Positions 9,940 through 18,757 of a stretch of DNA of 39,274 bases are shown piece by piece. The notes under the pieces were generated by a model that had not been told where the DNA came from, did not search any database, and saw nothing but the letters and a program-made list of their open reading frames with translations. The translations under genes and the position numbers were made by a program. This DNA comes from Crocinitomicaceae bacterium (GTDB taxonomy: Bacteria; Bacteroidota; Bacteroidia; Flavobacteriales_D; Crocinitomicaceae), in the NCBI GenBank assembly GCA_021740745.1, contig JAIOZF010000021.1:1-39274 (forward strand), given 5' to 3'. How positions within the stretch are numbered: position 1 is the stretch's first letter; each line of letters opens with the position of its first letter.

Positions 9940-9952
9940 AATAATTGAAGTT

Positions 9953-10270
9953 ATGCAACAGAAATTACACGTTAAAGTAGGAGACACAGTGAAAGTTATC
10001 ACGGGTGAATCAAAAGATAAAGAAGGGAAAGTCCTAGTTATCGACAGAAAGAAAATGCGTGCCCTTGTTGAAGGTGTGAATATCGTTAAGAAACACACTA
10101 AACCAAGTGCAACGGATCCTCAAGGTGGAATCGTGGAGAAAGAATCAAGTATCCATATTTCAAACCTTATGTTAGTTCACAAAGGTCAGGCAACACGCAC
10201 TGGTCGTAAAGTGAACGCTGAAGGAAAAATAGTACGTTATTCAAAAAAGTCAGGGGAGGAGATTAAGTAA
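9953..10270 (+). CDS. rplX: 50S ribosomal protein L24
   Basis: L24 is an assembly initiator of the large subunit. The 105-residue product has the KOW motif near the N-terminus ([19 protein letters not shown]) followed by the [13 protein letters not shown] stretch. Its stop codon shares one base with the rplE start at 10270, suggesting coupled translation. Confidence 0.97.
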   Translation: MQQKLHVKVGDTVKVITGESKDKEGKVLVIDRKKMRALVEGVNIVKKHTKPSATDPQGGIVEKESSIHISNLMLVHKGQATRTGRKVNAEGKIVRYSKKSGEEIK

Positions 10271-10821
10271 TGAGTTATACACCAAGACTGAAGGAAAAGT
10301 ATAGTGCAGAAATTATTCCTGCATTAACTGAAAAGTTTGGATACAAAACTTTGATGAGAGTTCCCAAACTACAGAAAATTGTATTAAGCCAAGGAATGGG
10401 CGATGCAGTTGCTGACAAGAAGTTAATCGATAGCGCAGTTGCTGATTTGTCTAGAATCGCTGGACAAAAAGCAATTACAACTATTTCTAAGAAAGATATC
10501 TCGAATTTCAAACTTAGAAAAGGTATGCCAATCGGAACAAAAGTTACGTTAAGAGGTGAAAGAATGTATGAATTCTTAGATCGTCTTATCGCAGTGGCTC
10601 TTCCAAGAACACGTGACTTTAGAGGTATCAATCCAAAAGGATTTGATGGACGTGGAAACTTTAACTTAGGTGTTAAAGAACACATCATCTTCCCTGAAAT
10701 TGATATCGACAAAGTGAACCGTATCTTAGGAATGGACATCACTTTTGTTACATCAGCAGATAGCGATGAAGAAGCAAAAGCGCTTCTAGATGCATTCGGT
10801 TTCCCATTCATTAAAAAATAA
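10270..10821 (+). CDS. rplE: 50S ribosomal protein L5
   Basis: L5 binds 5S rRNA and contacts P-site tRNA. The 183-residue product contains [16 protein letters not shown], a central [16 protein letters not shown] and the terminal [15 protein letters not shown]. Length is normal. A long minus-strand open frame lies across it but has no family resemblance and is a shadow. Confidence 0.98.
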   Translation: MSYTPRLKEKYSAEIIPALTEKFGYKTLMRVPKLQKIVLSQGMGDAVADKKLIDSAVADLSRIAGQKAITTISKKDISNFKLRKGMPIGTKVTLRGERMYEFLDRLIAVALPRTRDFRGINPKGFDGRGNFNLGVKEHIIFPEIDIDKVNRILGMDITFVTSADSDEEAKALLDAFGFPFIKK

Positions 10822-10827
10822 AAGGAA

Positions 10828-11142
10828 ATGGCTAAAGAATCAATGAAAGCGCGTGAGCGCAAAAGAGAAAGAATGGTGGTACAATACGCTAAGAAACGTG
10901 AGGCTTTAACGAAAGTTATTAAGTCGTCTGACGATTCAGAAGAAGTATTGGCTGCTAAATGGGATGCAATGATGGCTATTCAAAAGCTACCTGCAAACTC
11001 TTCGAAGATCCGTGTTCATAACCGTTGTGGTTTGACTGGTCGTCCGAGAGGTTACATGCGTCAATTTGGTGTTTCAAGGGTAACATTCCGTGAAATGGCT
11101 TTGGCGGGTAAGATCCCAGGAGTTAAGAAAGCTAGTTGGTAA
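10828..11142 (+). CDS. rpsN: 30S ribosomal protein S14, zinc-free type
   Basis: S14 completes the small-subunit head next to S3 and S10. The 104-residue product ends [14 protein letters not shown]...IPGVKKASW, typical of S14. It is the long form without a zinc ribbon: only one cysteine (NRCGLTGR) remains, whereas the short zinc form has two CxxC pairs. A purine-rich AAAGGAA lies just before the ATG. The extra residues around [13 protein letters not shown] correspond to the segment absent from the short form. Confidence 0.97.
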   Translation: MAKESMKARERKRERMVVQYAKKREALTKVIKSSDDSEEVLAAKWDAMMAIQKLPANSSKIRVHNRCGLTGRPRGYMRQFGVSRVTFREMALAGKIPGVKKASW

Positions 11143-11163
11143 TTAAAAGAAAATAGGAAGATT

Positions 11164-11562
11164 ATGACAACAGATCCTATAGCAGATTTTCTAACCAGAA
11201 TCCGTAACGCGAGTTCGGCTGGATTGAAAATAGTAGAGATCCCTGGTTCAAATGTAAAAAGAGCAATGGCTCAAATTTTATTTGATCAAGGTTATATCGC
11301 TAATTACAAATTTGAAGAAGACGAAAAACAAGGTGTGATCAAAATCGCTTTGAAGTACAATCCGTCAACGAAAGTTCCAGCAATTACAAAATTGCAAAGA
11401 GCTTCTAGACCAGGACTTCGTAAGTACAGTGGGTCAACTGAAATGCCAAGAGTTCTTAATGGACTAGGTATTGCAATCGTTTCGACTTCAAAAGGTGTAA
11501 TTACTGATAAAGAAGCAAGAAAACTAAACGTTGGTGGAGAAGTTCTTTGCTACGTATATTAA
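11164..11562 (+). CDS. rpsH: 30S ribosomal protein S8
   Basis: S8 binds the central domain of 16S rRNA and in E. coli represses the spc operon. The 132-residue product starts MTTDPIADFLTRIRNA and has STSKGVITDKEARKLNVGGEVLCYVY at the end, the standard signature. Length and position between rpsN and rplF are canonical. Confidence 0.98.
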   Translation: MTTDPIADFLTRIRNASSAGLKIVEIPGSNVKRAMAQILFDQGYIANYKFEEDEKQGVIKIALKYNPSTKVPAITKLQRASRPGLRKYSGSTEMPRVLNGLGIAIVSTSKGVITDKEARKLNVGGEVLCYVY

Positions 11563-11578
11563 TTTTAAGTTTTAAGAA

Positions 11579-12133
11579 ATGTCAAGGATAGGTAAATCCC
11601 CAGTAAACATCCCGAGTGGAGTAGACGTAAAGTTAAACGGTAATATCGTTACCGTTAAGGGTTCTAAAGGTGAGTTGACGCAAGAAATTGATTCTTGTGT
11701 TACTTTAACCATAGAGGACAATACAATAACTTTCAGCCGCGAATCAGACGCGCCAAATCACCGTGCAAAACATGGTTTATACCGTGCTTTATTGCAAAAC
11801 ATGGTAGTTGGTGTATCGGAAGGGTACAAGAAGGAGTTAGAAGTAATTGGTGTAGGTTACCGTGCAACTGCAACTGGTCAACAGTTGGAATTAGCATTGG
11901 GTTACTCTCACGCAATTATTTTAGAAGTTCCTTCGGAAATTAAGGTATCTGCAGATACTCAAAAGGGTAAGGCACCAGTGGTAACACTTGAGTCATACGA
12001 CAAACAACTTTTGGGTCAAGTAGCTGCTAAGATTCGTTCCCTTCGTAAACCAGAACCATACAAAGGAAAAGGTATTCGATTCATGGGTGAAGAAATCAGA
12101 AGAAAAGCTGGTAAATCTGCAGGTAAAAAATAA
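11579..12133 (+). CDS. rplF: 50S ribosomal protein L6
   Basis: L6 sits near the base of the L7/L12 stalk and the sarcin-ricin loop. The 184-residue product has two similar domains and the C-terminal signature [22 protein letters not shown]. It begins [15 protein letters not shown]. Length is slightly above the E. coli protein (177). rplR follows 11 bases later. Confidence 0.98.
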   Translation: MSRIGKSPVNIPSGVDVKLNGNIVTVKGSKGELTQEIDSCVTLTIEDNTITFSRESDAPNHRAKHGLYRALLQNMVVGVSEGYKKELEVIGVGYRATATGQQLELALGYSHAIILEVPSEIKVSADTQKGKAPVVTLESYDKQLLGQVAAKIRSLRKPEPYKGKGIRFMGEEIRRKAGKSAGKK

Positions 12134-12144
12134 TTTTTAGAGTT

Positions 12145-12498
12145 ATGGCATTTAGTAAATTAAACAGAAGAGCTAAAATCAAACGAAGAATCAGAAAGAA
12201 AATTTCTGGTACTTCTAAGTTACCTCGTTTGTCTGTGTATCGCAGTAACAAACAGATATATGCTCAATTGATTGATGATATTAACGGTGTTACGTTAGTT
12301 TCATCTTCATCATACAAAAACAGTGCAGTTGACAATAAGTCAAAAACTGATCAAGCTGCTGTTGTTGGAAAAGAAGTCGCTGAAAAGGCTTTGAGAGCTG
12401 GTATTGAGACTGTTGTGTTTGATCGCAACGGATACTTATACCACGGTAGAGTTAAACAATTGGCTGACTCAGCTAGAGAAGGCGGACTAAAATTTTAA
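12145..12498 (+). CDS. rplR: 50S ribosomal protein L18
   Basis: L18 binds 5S rRNA together with L5. The 117-residue product has [20 protein letters not shown] and ends with [20 protein letters not shown] and EGGLKF, as expected. It is separated from rpsE by 3 bases. Confidence 0.98.
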   Translation: MAFSKLNRRAKIKRRIRKKISGTSKLPRLSVYRSNKQIYAQLIDDINGVTLVSSSSYKNSAVDNKSKTDQAAVVGKEVAEKALRAGIETVVFDRNGYLYHGRVKQLADSAREGGLKF

Positions 12499-12501
12499 GA
12501 C

Positions 12502-13020
12502 ATGGCAGCACAAGTAGTAAACAGAGTAAAATCTTCGGAAATAGAGTTGAAAGACAAACTCGTGTCTGTAAACCGTGTTACGAAAGTAACGAAAGGTGGA
12601 CGTACATTCAGTTTCTCAGCTATCGTAGTGGTAGGTGATGAGCATGGAATCGTTGGCCATGGTTTGGGCAAAGCAAAAGAAGTAACTGAGGCAATTACCA
12701 AAGGAATTGATGACGCTAAGAAAAATCTGATTAAAGTTCCAATTTTAAGAGGAACAGTACCTCATTCTCAAAAAGGGAAATTTGGTGGTGCTGAAGTACT
12801 TTTGAAACCAGCTTCAGATGGTACAGGTGTTATCGCCGGTGGTGCGATGCGTGCAGTTCTTGAAAGCGTAGGAGTACATAACGTACTTGCTAAATCACAA
12901 GGATCTTCAAATCCTCACAACGTGGTGAAGGCAACAATCGATGCTCTTTCTAAAATGCGTGACGCAGTAAGCGTAGCAAGACAGAGAGGAATCACATTGG
13001 ACAAAGTGTTTAACGGTTAA
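12502..13020 (+). CDS. rpsE: 30S ribosomal protein S5
   Basis: S5 helps form the mRNA entry site and affects accuracy. The 172-residue product has the N-terminal double-stranded-RNA-binding-like domain with the loop [12 protein letters not shown], where spectinomycin resistance arises in other bacteria and which looks wild type here. The C-terminal domain has [19 protein letters not shown]. Order rplR-rpsE-rpmD is canonical. Confidence 0.98.
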   Translation: MAAQVVNRVKSSEIELKDKLVSVNRVTKVTKGGRTFSFSAIVVVGDEHGIVGHGLGKAKEVTEAITKGIDDAKKNLIKVPILRGTVPHSQKGKFGGAEVLLKPASDGTGVIAGGAMRAVLESVGVHNVLAKSQGSSNPHNVVKATIDALSKMRDAVSVARQRGITLDKVFNG

Positions 13021-13033
13021 TAGACTTATAATC

Positions 13034-13210
13034 ATGGCTACAATTAAAATTAAGCAAGTAAGAAGCGCTATTAGACGTCCAGCTGATCAAAAAGCAACGA
13101 TAAAAGCGTTAGGATTTAGAAAGTTGAATCAAACGATTGAAAAGGAGGCAACTCCTCAAATCCTTGGGATGGTCAAAAAGATTCAGCATCTGATCGAAGT
13201 TGTTGAGTAA
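13034..13210 (+). CDS. rpmD: 50S ribosomal protein L30
   Basis: Translating from the ATG at 13034 gives a 58-residue protein beginning MATIKIKQVRSAIRRP, with ALGFRKLNQTIEK in the middle and a hydrophobic end before a TAA at 13208-13210. Size, charge and the GLRKLN-like motif match L30, a peripheral large-subunit protein. It sits 13 bases after rpsE and 20 before rplO, exactly where L30 is expected. Confidence 0.96.
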   Translation: MATIKIKQVRSAIRRPADQKATIKALGFRKLNQTIEKEATPQILGMVKKIQHLIEVVE

Positions 13211-13230
13211 AACTTTAAAATCGAATCGAA

Positions 13231-13677
13231 ATGAATCTAAATAATTTAACTCCAGCGAAAGGATCTGTTAACAGAGAAAAGAGAATCGCGCGTGGACAGG
13301 GATCTGGCCACGGAGGAACATCTACCCGAGGACACAAGGGAGCGAAGTCACGTTCAGGATACAGTAAAAAAATCGGTTTTGAAGGTGGGCAAATGCCACT
13401 TCAAAGACGTGTACCTAAATTTGGTTTCAAAAATATTAACCGCGTTGAATACAAGGCAATCAATCTTGATATCATTCAGTCGTTAATCGAACGTAAAAAT
13501 ATTTCGGAAATTACTCCTGAAGTTTTACGTGAGAACGGACTAGTTTCAAGAAATGAACTTGTTAAGATTCTAGGAAGAGGCGAGTTGAAATCGAAGATTA
13601 ATGTAACTGCACACAAATTTTCAGGTACTGCTAAAACAGTAATTGAAGGTCAAGGTGGTGTTTGTTCAGAAATCTAA
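13231..13677 (+). CDS. rplO: 50S ribosomal protein L15
   Basis: L15 is a late-assembly large-subunit protein with an extended basic N-terminal arm. The 148-residue product shows the arm (REKRIARGQGSGHGGTSTRG, KSRSGYSKKIGFEGGQMPL) and a C-terminal globular part ending VEGQGGVCSEI. It precedes secY, as in most bacteria, but the 26-base gap contains a promoter-like element. Confidence 0.98.
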   Translation: MNLNNLTPAKGSVNREKRIARGQGSGHGGTSTRGHKGAKSRSGYSKKIGFEGGQMPLQRRVPKFGFKNINRVEYKAINLDIIQSLIERKNISEITPEVLRENGLVSRNELVKILGRGELKSKINVTAHKFSGTAKTVIEGQGGVCSEI

Positions 13678-13678
13678 T

Positions 13679-13686
13679 TAACTTTG
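13679..13686 (+). promoter_or_regulatory. Possible internal promoter ahead of secY
   Basis: TAACTTTG follows the rplO stop almost directly and ends 17 bases before the secY ATG. The same TAACTTTG is placed 14-19 bases before the carA and hutU starts. No TTG lies at the ideal spacing, so strength is uncertain. Confidence 0.4.
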
Positions 13687-13703
13687 CCAACATTTTTTTC
13701 AGA

Positions 13704-15041
13704 ATGAAACGTTTTATACAGAATATTAAGAATATCTGGAAGGTTGAGGAACTTAGAAAGAGAATTATTTTAACTCTTACGTTAATCCTTGTCTACCGAG
13801 TAGGTTCGTTTATCATTTTGCCGGGTGTAAACTACACGGCACTAACGAATGCGCAAGCATCTGGTGAACAGAATACATTGGAGACTTTACTTTCCCTGTT
13901 TTCTGGCGGTGGATTTTCTAATGCCTCAGTGATGGCATTAGGAATCATGCCCTATATTAGTGCATCGATTATCATGCAGTTATTAGGGATAGCCGTACCG
14001 GTAATTCAGAAAATGCAAAATGAAGGTGAATCAGGAAGGAAACGTATAAACAATTATACGCGTATTCTTACGATTGTAATTTGTGCACTTCAAGCACCAA
14101 GCTACCTTAAGTTGTATGTAGAATCTAAAGGTGCTTTACCTGAAGATGCTTCTACTTTTTGGTGGACACAAACAATTCTTGTTTTAATCGCAGGATCCAT
14201 GTTTGCTGTTTGGTTAGGTGAACGAATCACTGACAAAGGAATCGGAAACGGTATCTCTTTGTTAATTACAGTTGGTATCCTTGCTCGTCTACCAGAAGCA
14301 TTTGTTGCTGAATTCGGTATCAACGCAGGCAATTTGATTAAAATTGTTTTGGAAATTGTTGCTTTCATGGTAGTGGTACTTGGTACCGTGCTAATTGTAC
14401 AAGGAGTCAGAAAAATTCCGCTCAATACGGCTAAAAGAGTTGTAGGTGCGAGAAGTGTTGATGAACAAGGTGCAAGAAGTTACCTACCTATCAAAGTAAA
14501 TGCTAGTGGTGTAATGCCAATCATTTTTGCTCAAGCAATCATGACAATTCCTGTAATGATTTTTGCAGGAGGAGATGGTGGTGGAAACTTTATTCAACGA
14601 ACATTAGGTGATATTTATGGCGTAAGCTATAATGTATTACTTGCTGTATTGATTATCGTCTTTACATACTTCTACACAGCAATTATGATTAACCCTCGTA
14701 AAATCGCAGATGATTTAAAACGAAGTGGAGGTTTTATACCAGGTGTTAGACCAGGTGAAGAAACAGCTGAATATATCGATACATTGGTTTCTAGAATTAC
14801 GTTCCCTGGATCTGTATTCTTAGCAATGATCGCTATCATTCCTGCAATTGCTAAAATTGCTGGAGTAAATGATGCCTTCGCTATGTTCTTCGGCGGTACT
14901 TCAATGTTAATTATGGTTGGTGTAGTATTAGATACATTACAACAAATTGAGTCATATTTATTGAACCGTCACATGGATGGTTTGATGGAGGGAACACGAG
15001 TTAAAGGCAGAAGATCTGCTGGTGAACTGTCAGGAATGTAA
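13704..15041 (+). CDS. secY: Protein translocase subunit SecY
   Basis: SecY is the ten-helix channel of the Sec translocon in the inner membrane. With the start at 13704 the protein has 445 residues and begins [20 protein letters not shown]. An in-frame TTG upstream would overlap rplO and is not needed. Visible motifs are the plug-region [35 protein letters not shown], and the cytosolic loop [19 protein letters not shown]. infA starts 2 bases after the stop. The adk and map genes often found between secY and infA elsewhere are absent. Confidence 0.97.
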   Translation: MKRFIQNIKNIWKVEELRKRIILTLTLILVYRVGSFIILPGVNYTALTNAQASGEQNTLETLLSLFSGGGFSNASVMALGIMPYISASIIMQLLGIAVPVIQKMQNEGESGRKRINNYTRILTIVICALQAPSYLKLYVESKGALPEDASTFWWTQTILVLIAGSMFAVWLGERITDKGIGNGISLLITVGILARLPEAFVAEFGINAGNLIKIVLEIVAFMVVVLGTVLIVQGVRKIPLNTAKRVVGARSVDEQGARSYLPIKVNASGVMPIIFAQAIMTIPVMIFAGGDGGGNFIQRTLGDIYGVSYNVLLAVLIIVFTYFYTAIMINPRKIADDLKRSGGFIPGVRPGEETAEYIDTLVSRITFPGSVFLAMIAIIPAIAKIAGVNDAFAMFFGGTSMLIMVGVVLDTLQQIESYLLNRHMDGLMEGTRVKGRRSAGELSGM

Positions 15042-15043
15042 TT

Positions 15044-15262
15044 ATGGCGAAGCAAGCATCAATTGAACAAGATGGCGTAATCATCGAAGCATTATCCAAT
15101 GCAATGTTTAGAGTTGAATTGGAAAATGGACACGTGATTACAGCACATATTTCAGGAAAAATGAGGATGTTTTACATCAAAATTCTTCCTGGAGATAGAG
15201 TTAGAGTGGAAATGTCACCTTATGATTTAACAAAAGGTAGAATTTCATTTAGATATAAATAG
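15044..15262 (+). CDS. infA: Translation initiation factor IF-1
   Basis: IF-1 blocks the A site during initiation. The 72-residue OB-fold protein begins [20 protein letters not shown] and has [15 protein letters not shown] and [19 protein letters not shown], matching the family over its whole length. It lies between secY and rpmJ in a tight cluster. Confidence 0.98.
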   Translation: MAKQASIEQDGVIIEALSNAMFRVELENGHVITAHISGKMRMFYIKILPGDRVRVEMSPYDLTKGRISFRYK

Positions 15263-15286
15263 GAAGTTTCCTTAATTAAAGAAAAG

Positions 15287-15403
15287 ATGAAAGTTAGAGC
15301 ATCCGTAAAAAAGCGTTCTGCAGATTGCAAGATCGTTAAGAGAAAGGGAAGAGTTTATGTGATTAATAAAAAGAATCCTAAACTTAAACAAAGACAAGGG
15401 TAA
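15287..15403 (+). CDS. rpmJ: 50S ribosomal protein L36, zinc-free form
   Basis: The ATG at 15287 opens a 38-residue protein beginning [20 protein letters not shown] and ending KLKQRQG, clearly L36. Standard L36 holds zinc with three cysteines and a histidine. Here only C14 remains: the first Cys position is Ser, the third is Asn and the His is replaced by Leu. This matches the zinc-free L36 usual in Bacteroidota. Confidence 0.95.
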   Translation: MKVRASVKKRSADCKIVKRKGRVYVINKKNPKLKQRQG

Positions 15404-15415
15404 TATTTAAAAGGT

Positions 15416-15790
15416 ATGGCACGTATTGCAGGAATAGATTTACCAAAGAACAAAAGAGGAGTTATAGGTTTAACTTACATCTATGGGATTGGTAGAAGTA
15501 CTTCAAAGAAAATTTTGAAGGATAGTGGTGTTGATGAAAACACTAAAGTACAAGACTGGAATGACGAACAGCTTTCTGCTATTCGTGTTGCGGTGAACGA
15601 AGTGAAAACTGAAGGTCAATTGCGTTCTGAAGTTCAATTGAACATCAAGCGTTTGATGGATATCGGATCTTTCCGAGGAATCCGTCACCGTGCTGGTTTA
15701 CCACTTAGAGGTCAGCGTACAAAGAACAATTCTCGTACTAGAAAAGGTAAAAGAAAAACTGTTGCTAACAAGAAGAAAGCGACTAAATAG
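15416..15790 (+). CDS. rpsM: 30S ribosomal protein S13
   Basis: S13 in the small-subunit head contacts P-site tRNA and L5 across the interface. The 124-residue product begins [20 protein letters not shown] and has [20 protein letters not shown] near the C-terminus. It opens the alpha gene group 12 bases after rpmJ, so it has no leader of its own. The autogenous S4 site that precedes rpsM in E. coli cannot be in this position. Confidence 0.98.
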   Translation: MARIAGIDLPKNKRGVIGLTYIYGIGRSTSKKILKDSGVDENTKVQDWNDEQLSAIRVAVNEVKTEGQLRSEVQLNIKRLMDIGSFRGIRHRAGLPLRGQRTKNNSRTRKGKRKTVANKKKATK

Positions 15791-15802
15791 TAGTAATTAG
15801 TG

Positions 15803-15860
15803 AATTTGAGGATTCGATGATTTGAAATTTCAAATCTGACAATCTTTAAATCTTCAAATT
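15803..15860 (+). repeat. Long imperfect palindrome in the rpsM-rpsK spacer
   Basis: An exact 18-base palindrome (GATTTGAAATTTCAAATC, 15819-15836) lies inside a wider inverted repeat: AATTTGAGGATT at 15803 mirrors AATCTTCAAATT ending at 15860. It fills most of the 77-base spacer. RNA from it could fold into a hairpin, but there is no T run typical of a terminator. Confidence 0.6.
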
Positions 15861-15867
15861 AAAAATA

Positions 15868-16254
15868 ATGGCAAAGTCAAATCAAAAGAAGAAGAAAAAT
15901 GTCAAAGTAGACGCGGCAGGTGAAGCGCATATTCAAGCTACCTTCAACAACGTAATTATCTCTTTGACTAACAACGCCGGTCAAGTTATTTCTTGGTCGT
16001 CCGCTGGTAAAATGGGCTTCAAAGGTTCTAAAAAGAACACACCTTATGCTGCACAAGTGTCAGCAGAAGATGCAGCGAAAGAAGCACATGACTTCGGATT
16101 ACGTAGAGTAAAAGTGTATGTAAAAGGACCTGGTGCTGGTCGTGAATCAGCCATCCGTGCATTACACAATGCTGGTATCGAAGTTACGGAAATCGTGGAT
16201 GTAACTCCACTTCCACACAATGGTTGTCGTCCACCAAAAAGACGTCGAGTTTAA
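15868..16254 (+). CDS. rpsK: 30S ribosomal protein S11
   Basis: S11 lies on the platform and contacts the E-site mRNA. The 128-residue product contains [39 protein letters not shown] and ends [11 protein letters not shown], the family signature. It is flanked by unusually long spacers (77 and 79 bases), both with inverted repeats. Confidence 0.98.
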   Translation: MAKSNQKKKKNVKVDAAGEAHIQATFNNVIISLTNNAGQVISWSSAGKMGFKGSKKNTPYAAQVSAEDAAKEAHDFGLRRVKVYVKGPGAGRESAIRALHNAGIEVTEIVDVTPLPHNGCRPPKRRRV

Positions 16255-16272
16255 TACAGTAATATAAACCGC

Positions 16273-16318
16273 GAGAGGAATAAGTTATCGAAGGAAAGCC
16301 TTAATTCATAACCCTCTC
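16273..16318 (+). promoter_or_regulatory. Possible structured leader of rpsD
   Basis: In the 79-base rpsK-rpsD spacer GAGAGG near 16274 can pair with CCTCTC near 16313, and GTTAT with ATAAC inside; AAGG and CCTT offer a further inner pair. S4 is an autogenous regulator in well-studied bacteria, so a translational control element here is reasonable but unproven. Confidence 0.35.
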
Positions 16319-16333
16319 CATAATAACATAAAG

Positions 16334-16942
16334 ATGGCAAGATATAGAGGTCCAAAATCAAAGATTGCGCGCCGATTCAGAGAACCAATTTTTGGTCCTG
16401 ATAAAGCATTGGACAAAAGAGCTTACGGTCCTGGACAACATGGCCCTAACAAAAGAAGAGGTGGAAAGCAGTCAGAATATGCAATCCAACTTACTGAAAA
16501 GCAGAAAGCAAAATATACGTATGGTATTTTAGAGCGTCAATTCTCGAACATGTTCGTGAAAGCGTCTAGAATGAAAGGTATTACAGGTGAAAACTTGTTG
16601 CAATTATGTGAAACACGTCTAGATAATACAGTTTTCCGTTTAGGTGTTGCACCTACACGCAGTGCTGCTCGTCAATTCGTTTCACACAAACACATTACTG
16701 TTAATGGTGAAATCGTTAACATTCCTTCTTACACAGTTAAAATTGGTGATGTAATTGGTGTTCGTGAAAAATCTAAATCTTTAGAGGCAATCACTGGATC
16801 ACTTTCTGCAAACAGCAAAAAATATGACTGGTTAGATTGGAATAATTCTGATATGTCTGGAAAATTATTAAGCGTGCCTTCACGTGAAATGATTCCTGAA
16901 AACATTAAAGAACAGTTAATCGTCGAATTATACTCTAAGTAA
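16334..16942 (+). CDS. rpsD: 30S ribosomal protein S4, zinc-free type
   Basis: S4 starts assembly of the 16S 5' domain and in many bacteria represses its own operon. The 202-residue product begins [20 protein letters not shown] and has the S4 RNA-binding fold [20 protein letters not shown]. The N-terminal cysteine cluster of zinc-binding S4 is absent. It lies inside the alpha group with structured spacers on both sides. Confidence 0.98.
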   Translation: MARYRGPKSKIARRFREPIFGPDKALDKRAYGPGQHGPNKRRGGKQSEYAIQLTEKQKAKYTYGILERQFSNMFVKASRMKGITGENLLQLCETRLDNTVFRLGVAPTRSAARQFVSHKHITVNGEIVNIPSYTVKIGDVIGVREKSKSLEAITGSLSANSKKYDWLDWNNSDMSGKLLSVPSREMIPENIKEQLIVELYSK

Positions 16943-16990
16943 TCCACTGCGTAAGCATTAGAACTTTTAGGGTAAATTAATAATAACATT

Positions 16991-17045
16991 GGTTTTCGGC
17001 TAAAGGATTGGAAGGATTTTCTTCACACCTTTTAATCGCGCAACC
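16991..17045 (+). promoter_or_regulatory. Nested inverted repeats in the rpoA leader
   Basis: Three complementary pairs are nested: GGTT (16991-16994) with AACC (17042-17045), AAAGG (17002-17006) with CCTTT (from 17028), and GAAG (17011-17014) with CTTC (17021-17024). They lie in the 131-base rpsD-rpoA spacer and predict a bulged stem in the transcript. No promoter consensus is seen there. Confidence 0.4.
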
Positions 17046-17073
17046 GGAGAACAAGTAAAAAGAAGAAAAACAA

Positions 17074-18066
17074 ATGGCTATTTTAGATTTTCAAAAACCG
17101 GACAAAGTTATCATGATTCAGTCCGATGAGCACCAAGGACAATTCGAATTTCGTCCTTTGGAGCCTGGATATGGTATCACAATTGGTAACTCTTTGCGTC
17201 GTATTTTACTTTCTTCGTTAGAAGGATTCGCAATTGCGTCAATAAGAATCGAAGGTGTAGACCACGAATTCACTACAATTAAAGGAGTAGTAGAAGATGT
17301 AACGGAGATTATTTTGAACCTTAAACAAGTTCGTTTTAAGCAACAAATCGAAGGAACTGATTCAGAAACTGTAGTTGTATCTATTTCTGGTCAAGATCGT
17401 TTGACAGCTGGTGACTTAGGTCGCTTCACTTCTGCATTCCAAGTATTGAATTCAGATTTAGTAATTTGCAACATGGAACCATCTGTAAAGTTGGAAATCG
17501 AGTTGACAATTATTAAAGGACGTGGTTATGTTCCTGCTGAAGAAAACAAAGTAAGCGCAGCTCCATTTGGAACAATTTTCATTGATTCAATCTTTACACC
17601 AATTAAGAATGTAAAGTACTCAATTGAAAATTACCGTGTTGAGCAAAAGACAGATTACGAGAAATTAGTTCTTGATATCACGTCTGACGGTTCAGTTCAT
17701 CCAAAAGAAGCGTTGAAAGAAGCTGCTAAAATTCTTATCCATCACTTTATGCTTTTCTCTGACGAGCGTATTACATTGGATAGCGAAGTAAAAGCTGAAA
17801 CAGAAGAGTTTGATGAAACATCTTTACACATGCGTCAATTATTAAAGACGAAATTGGTAGACATGGATTTATCTGTTCGTGCATTGAATTGTCTTAAGGC
17901 TGCTGATGTTGAAACATTGGGTGACCTTGTTTCTTACAATAAGAACGACCTCTTGAAATTCCGTAATTTCGGTAAGAAATCACTTACTGAATTAGAAGAC
18001 TTAGTAGATAATAAAGGTCTTTCTTTCGGAATGAATGTTTCTAAATATAAATTAGATAAAGATTAG
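17074..18066 (+). CDS. rpoA: DNA-directed RNA polymerase subunit alpha
   Basis: The alpha subunit dimerises to start assembly of RNA polymerase, and its C-terminal domain touches activators and upstream promoter DNA. The 330-residue product has the N-terminal domain with [19 protein letters not shown], then an acidic linker ([10 protein letters not shown]). The alpha-CTD helices appear in [19 protein letters not shown] and [13 protein letters not shown]. It is full length. It is separated from rpsD by 131 bases and from rplQ by 94, both with inverted repeats. Confidence 0.98.
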   Translation: MAILDFQKPDKVIMIQSDEHQGQFEFRPLEPGYGITIGNSLRRILLSSLEGFAIASIRIEGVDHEFTTIKGVVEDVTEIILNLKQVRFKQQIEGTDSETVVVSISGQDRLTAGDLGRFTSAFQVLNSDLVICNMEPSVKLEIELTIIKGRGYVPAEENKVSAAPFGTIFIDSIFTPIKNVKYSIENYRVEQKTDYEKLVLDITSDGSVHPKEALKEAAKILIHHFMLFSDERITLDSEVKAETEEFDETSLHMRQLLKTKLVDMDLSVRALNCLKAADVETLGDLVSYNKNDLLKFRNFGKKSLTELEDLVDNKGLSFGMNVSKYKLDKD

Positions 18067-18117
18067 TATCGCAATTAATTAATAATGGCGTAATAGGTGG
18101 TTGGACTTAGGCGATAC
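18066..18117 (+). promoter_or_regulatory. Inverted repeat between rpoA and rplQ
   Basis: GTATCGC (18066-18072, beginning in the rpoA stop codon) is exactly complementary to GCGATAC (18111-18117). A three-codon ATG-GCG-TAA minigene lies between them at 18085. The pairing could form a stem in the 94-base spacer; its function is unknown. Confidence 0.3.
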
Positions 18118-18160
18118 CTTAGAAAAGATCCAGTTAACCGTTACTTACGAAATTTTAAAC

Positions 18161-18739
18161 ATGAGACACGGTAATAAAGTAAACAATTTAGGTAGAAAGT
18201 CAGCGCACAGAAAAGCGATGCTATCTAACATGGCAAGTTCTCTTATTCTTCACAAGCGTATCAGCACGACTGTTGCGAAAGCAAAAGCGTTGAGAGGATA
18301 TGTAGAGCCTTTGCTTACAAAATCAAAAACGGATACAACTCACTCTCGTAGAATTGTATTTAGTTATTTGCAAAACAAAGAAATCGTAACTGAATTATTC
18401 AGAGACGTAGCACCGAAAATCGCTGATCGTACAGGTGGATACACACGTATCATTCGTACAGGATACCGTTTAGGTGATAACGCTGAAATGTGCATTATCG
18501 AATTGGTAGATTTCAATGAAATCTATACAAACGAAAAAGCGAAGAAAACAACACGTCGTTCAAGAAGAGGTGGAAAAGCATCTACTGAAGAAACTGTTGC
18601 AGCGACTGAAGTTGAAGCAAAAGCAGAAGAAGTTGTTGAAGTAACTGAAGAGCCTACAAGTTCTGAAGAACCAGTTGCTGATACTGAGTCATCAACTGAC
18701 GAAGAATCGACTGACGAGGAATCGACTGAAGAAAAATAA
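18161..18739 (+). CDS. rplQ: 50S ribosomal protein L17 with acidic C-terminal tail
   Basis: L17 is a large-subunit protein near the tunnel exit. Starting at 18161 the product has 192 residues and begins [20 protein letters not shown], the exact family N-terminus. An upstream in-frame TTG adds only unrelated residues. The conserved part ends near residue 120. It is followed by a basic patch ([12 protein letters not shown]) and then about 50 residues dominated by Glu, Thr and Ser, ending in three near-copies of a five-residue unit (STDEE). The tail is probably disordered. This is the last gene before a strong terminator. Confidence 0.96.
   Translation: MRHGNKVNNLGRKSAHRKAMLSNMASSLILHKRISTTVAKAKALRGYVEPLLTKSKTDTTHSRRIVFSYLQNKEIVTELFRDVAPKIADRTGGYTRIIRTGYRLGDNAEMCIIELVDFNEIYTNEKAKKTTRRSRRGGKASTEETVAATEVEAKAEEVVEVTEEPTSSEEPVADTESSTDEESTDEESTEEK
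18692..18736 (+). repeat. Triple 15-base repeat in the rplQ tail
   Basis: Three consecutive 15-base units encode [10 protein letters not shown] and STEEK at the end of L17. The first two differ by only two bases, so the unit looks recently duplicated and may vary in number between strains. Confidence 0.6.
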
Positions 18740-18757
18740 TATTTTTCAAGAAAATAG

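Noticed and set aside
10275-10862. A 195-codon open frame on the minus strand opposite rplE
   Set aside because: It mirrors a well-conserved ribosomal gene, has low-complexity Ser/Phe-rich content, no family resemblance and no start signals.
13662-13703. N-terminal extension of secY from a TTG
   Set aside because: It would overlap rplO and add residues not found in SecY; the ATG at 13704 gives the family N-terminus.
14102-14425. A 107-codon minus-strand frame opposite secY
   Set aside because: It lies wholly inside secY and has no recognisable motif or promoter; it is a shadow of coding composition.
18101-18160. Longer rplQ reading frame from a TTG
   Set aside because: L17 starts MRHG in all families I know, which is the ATG at 18161.
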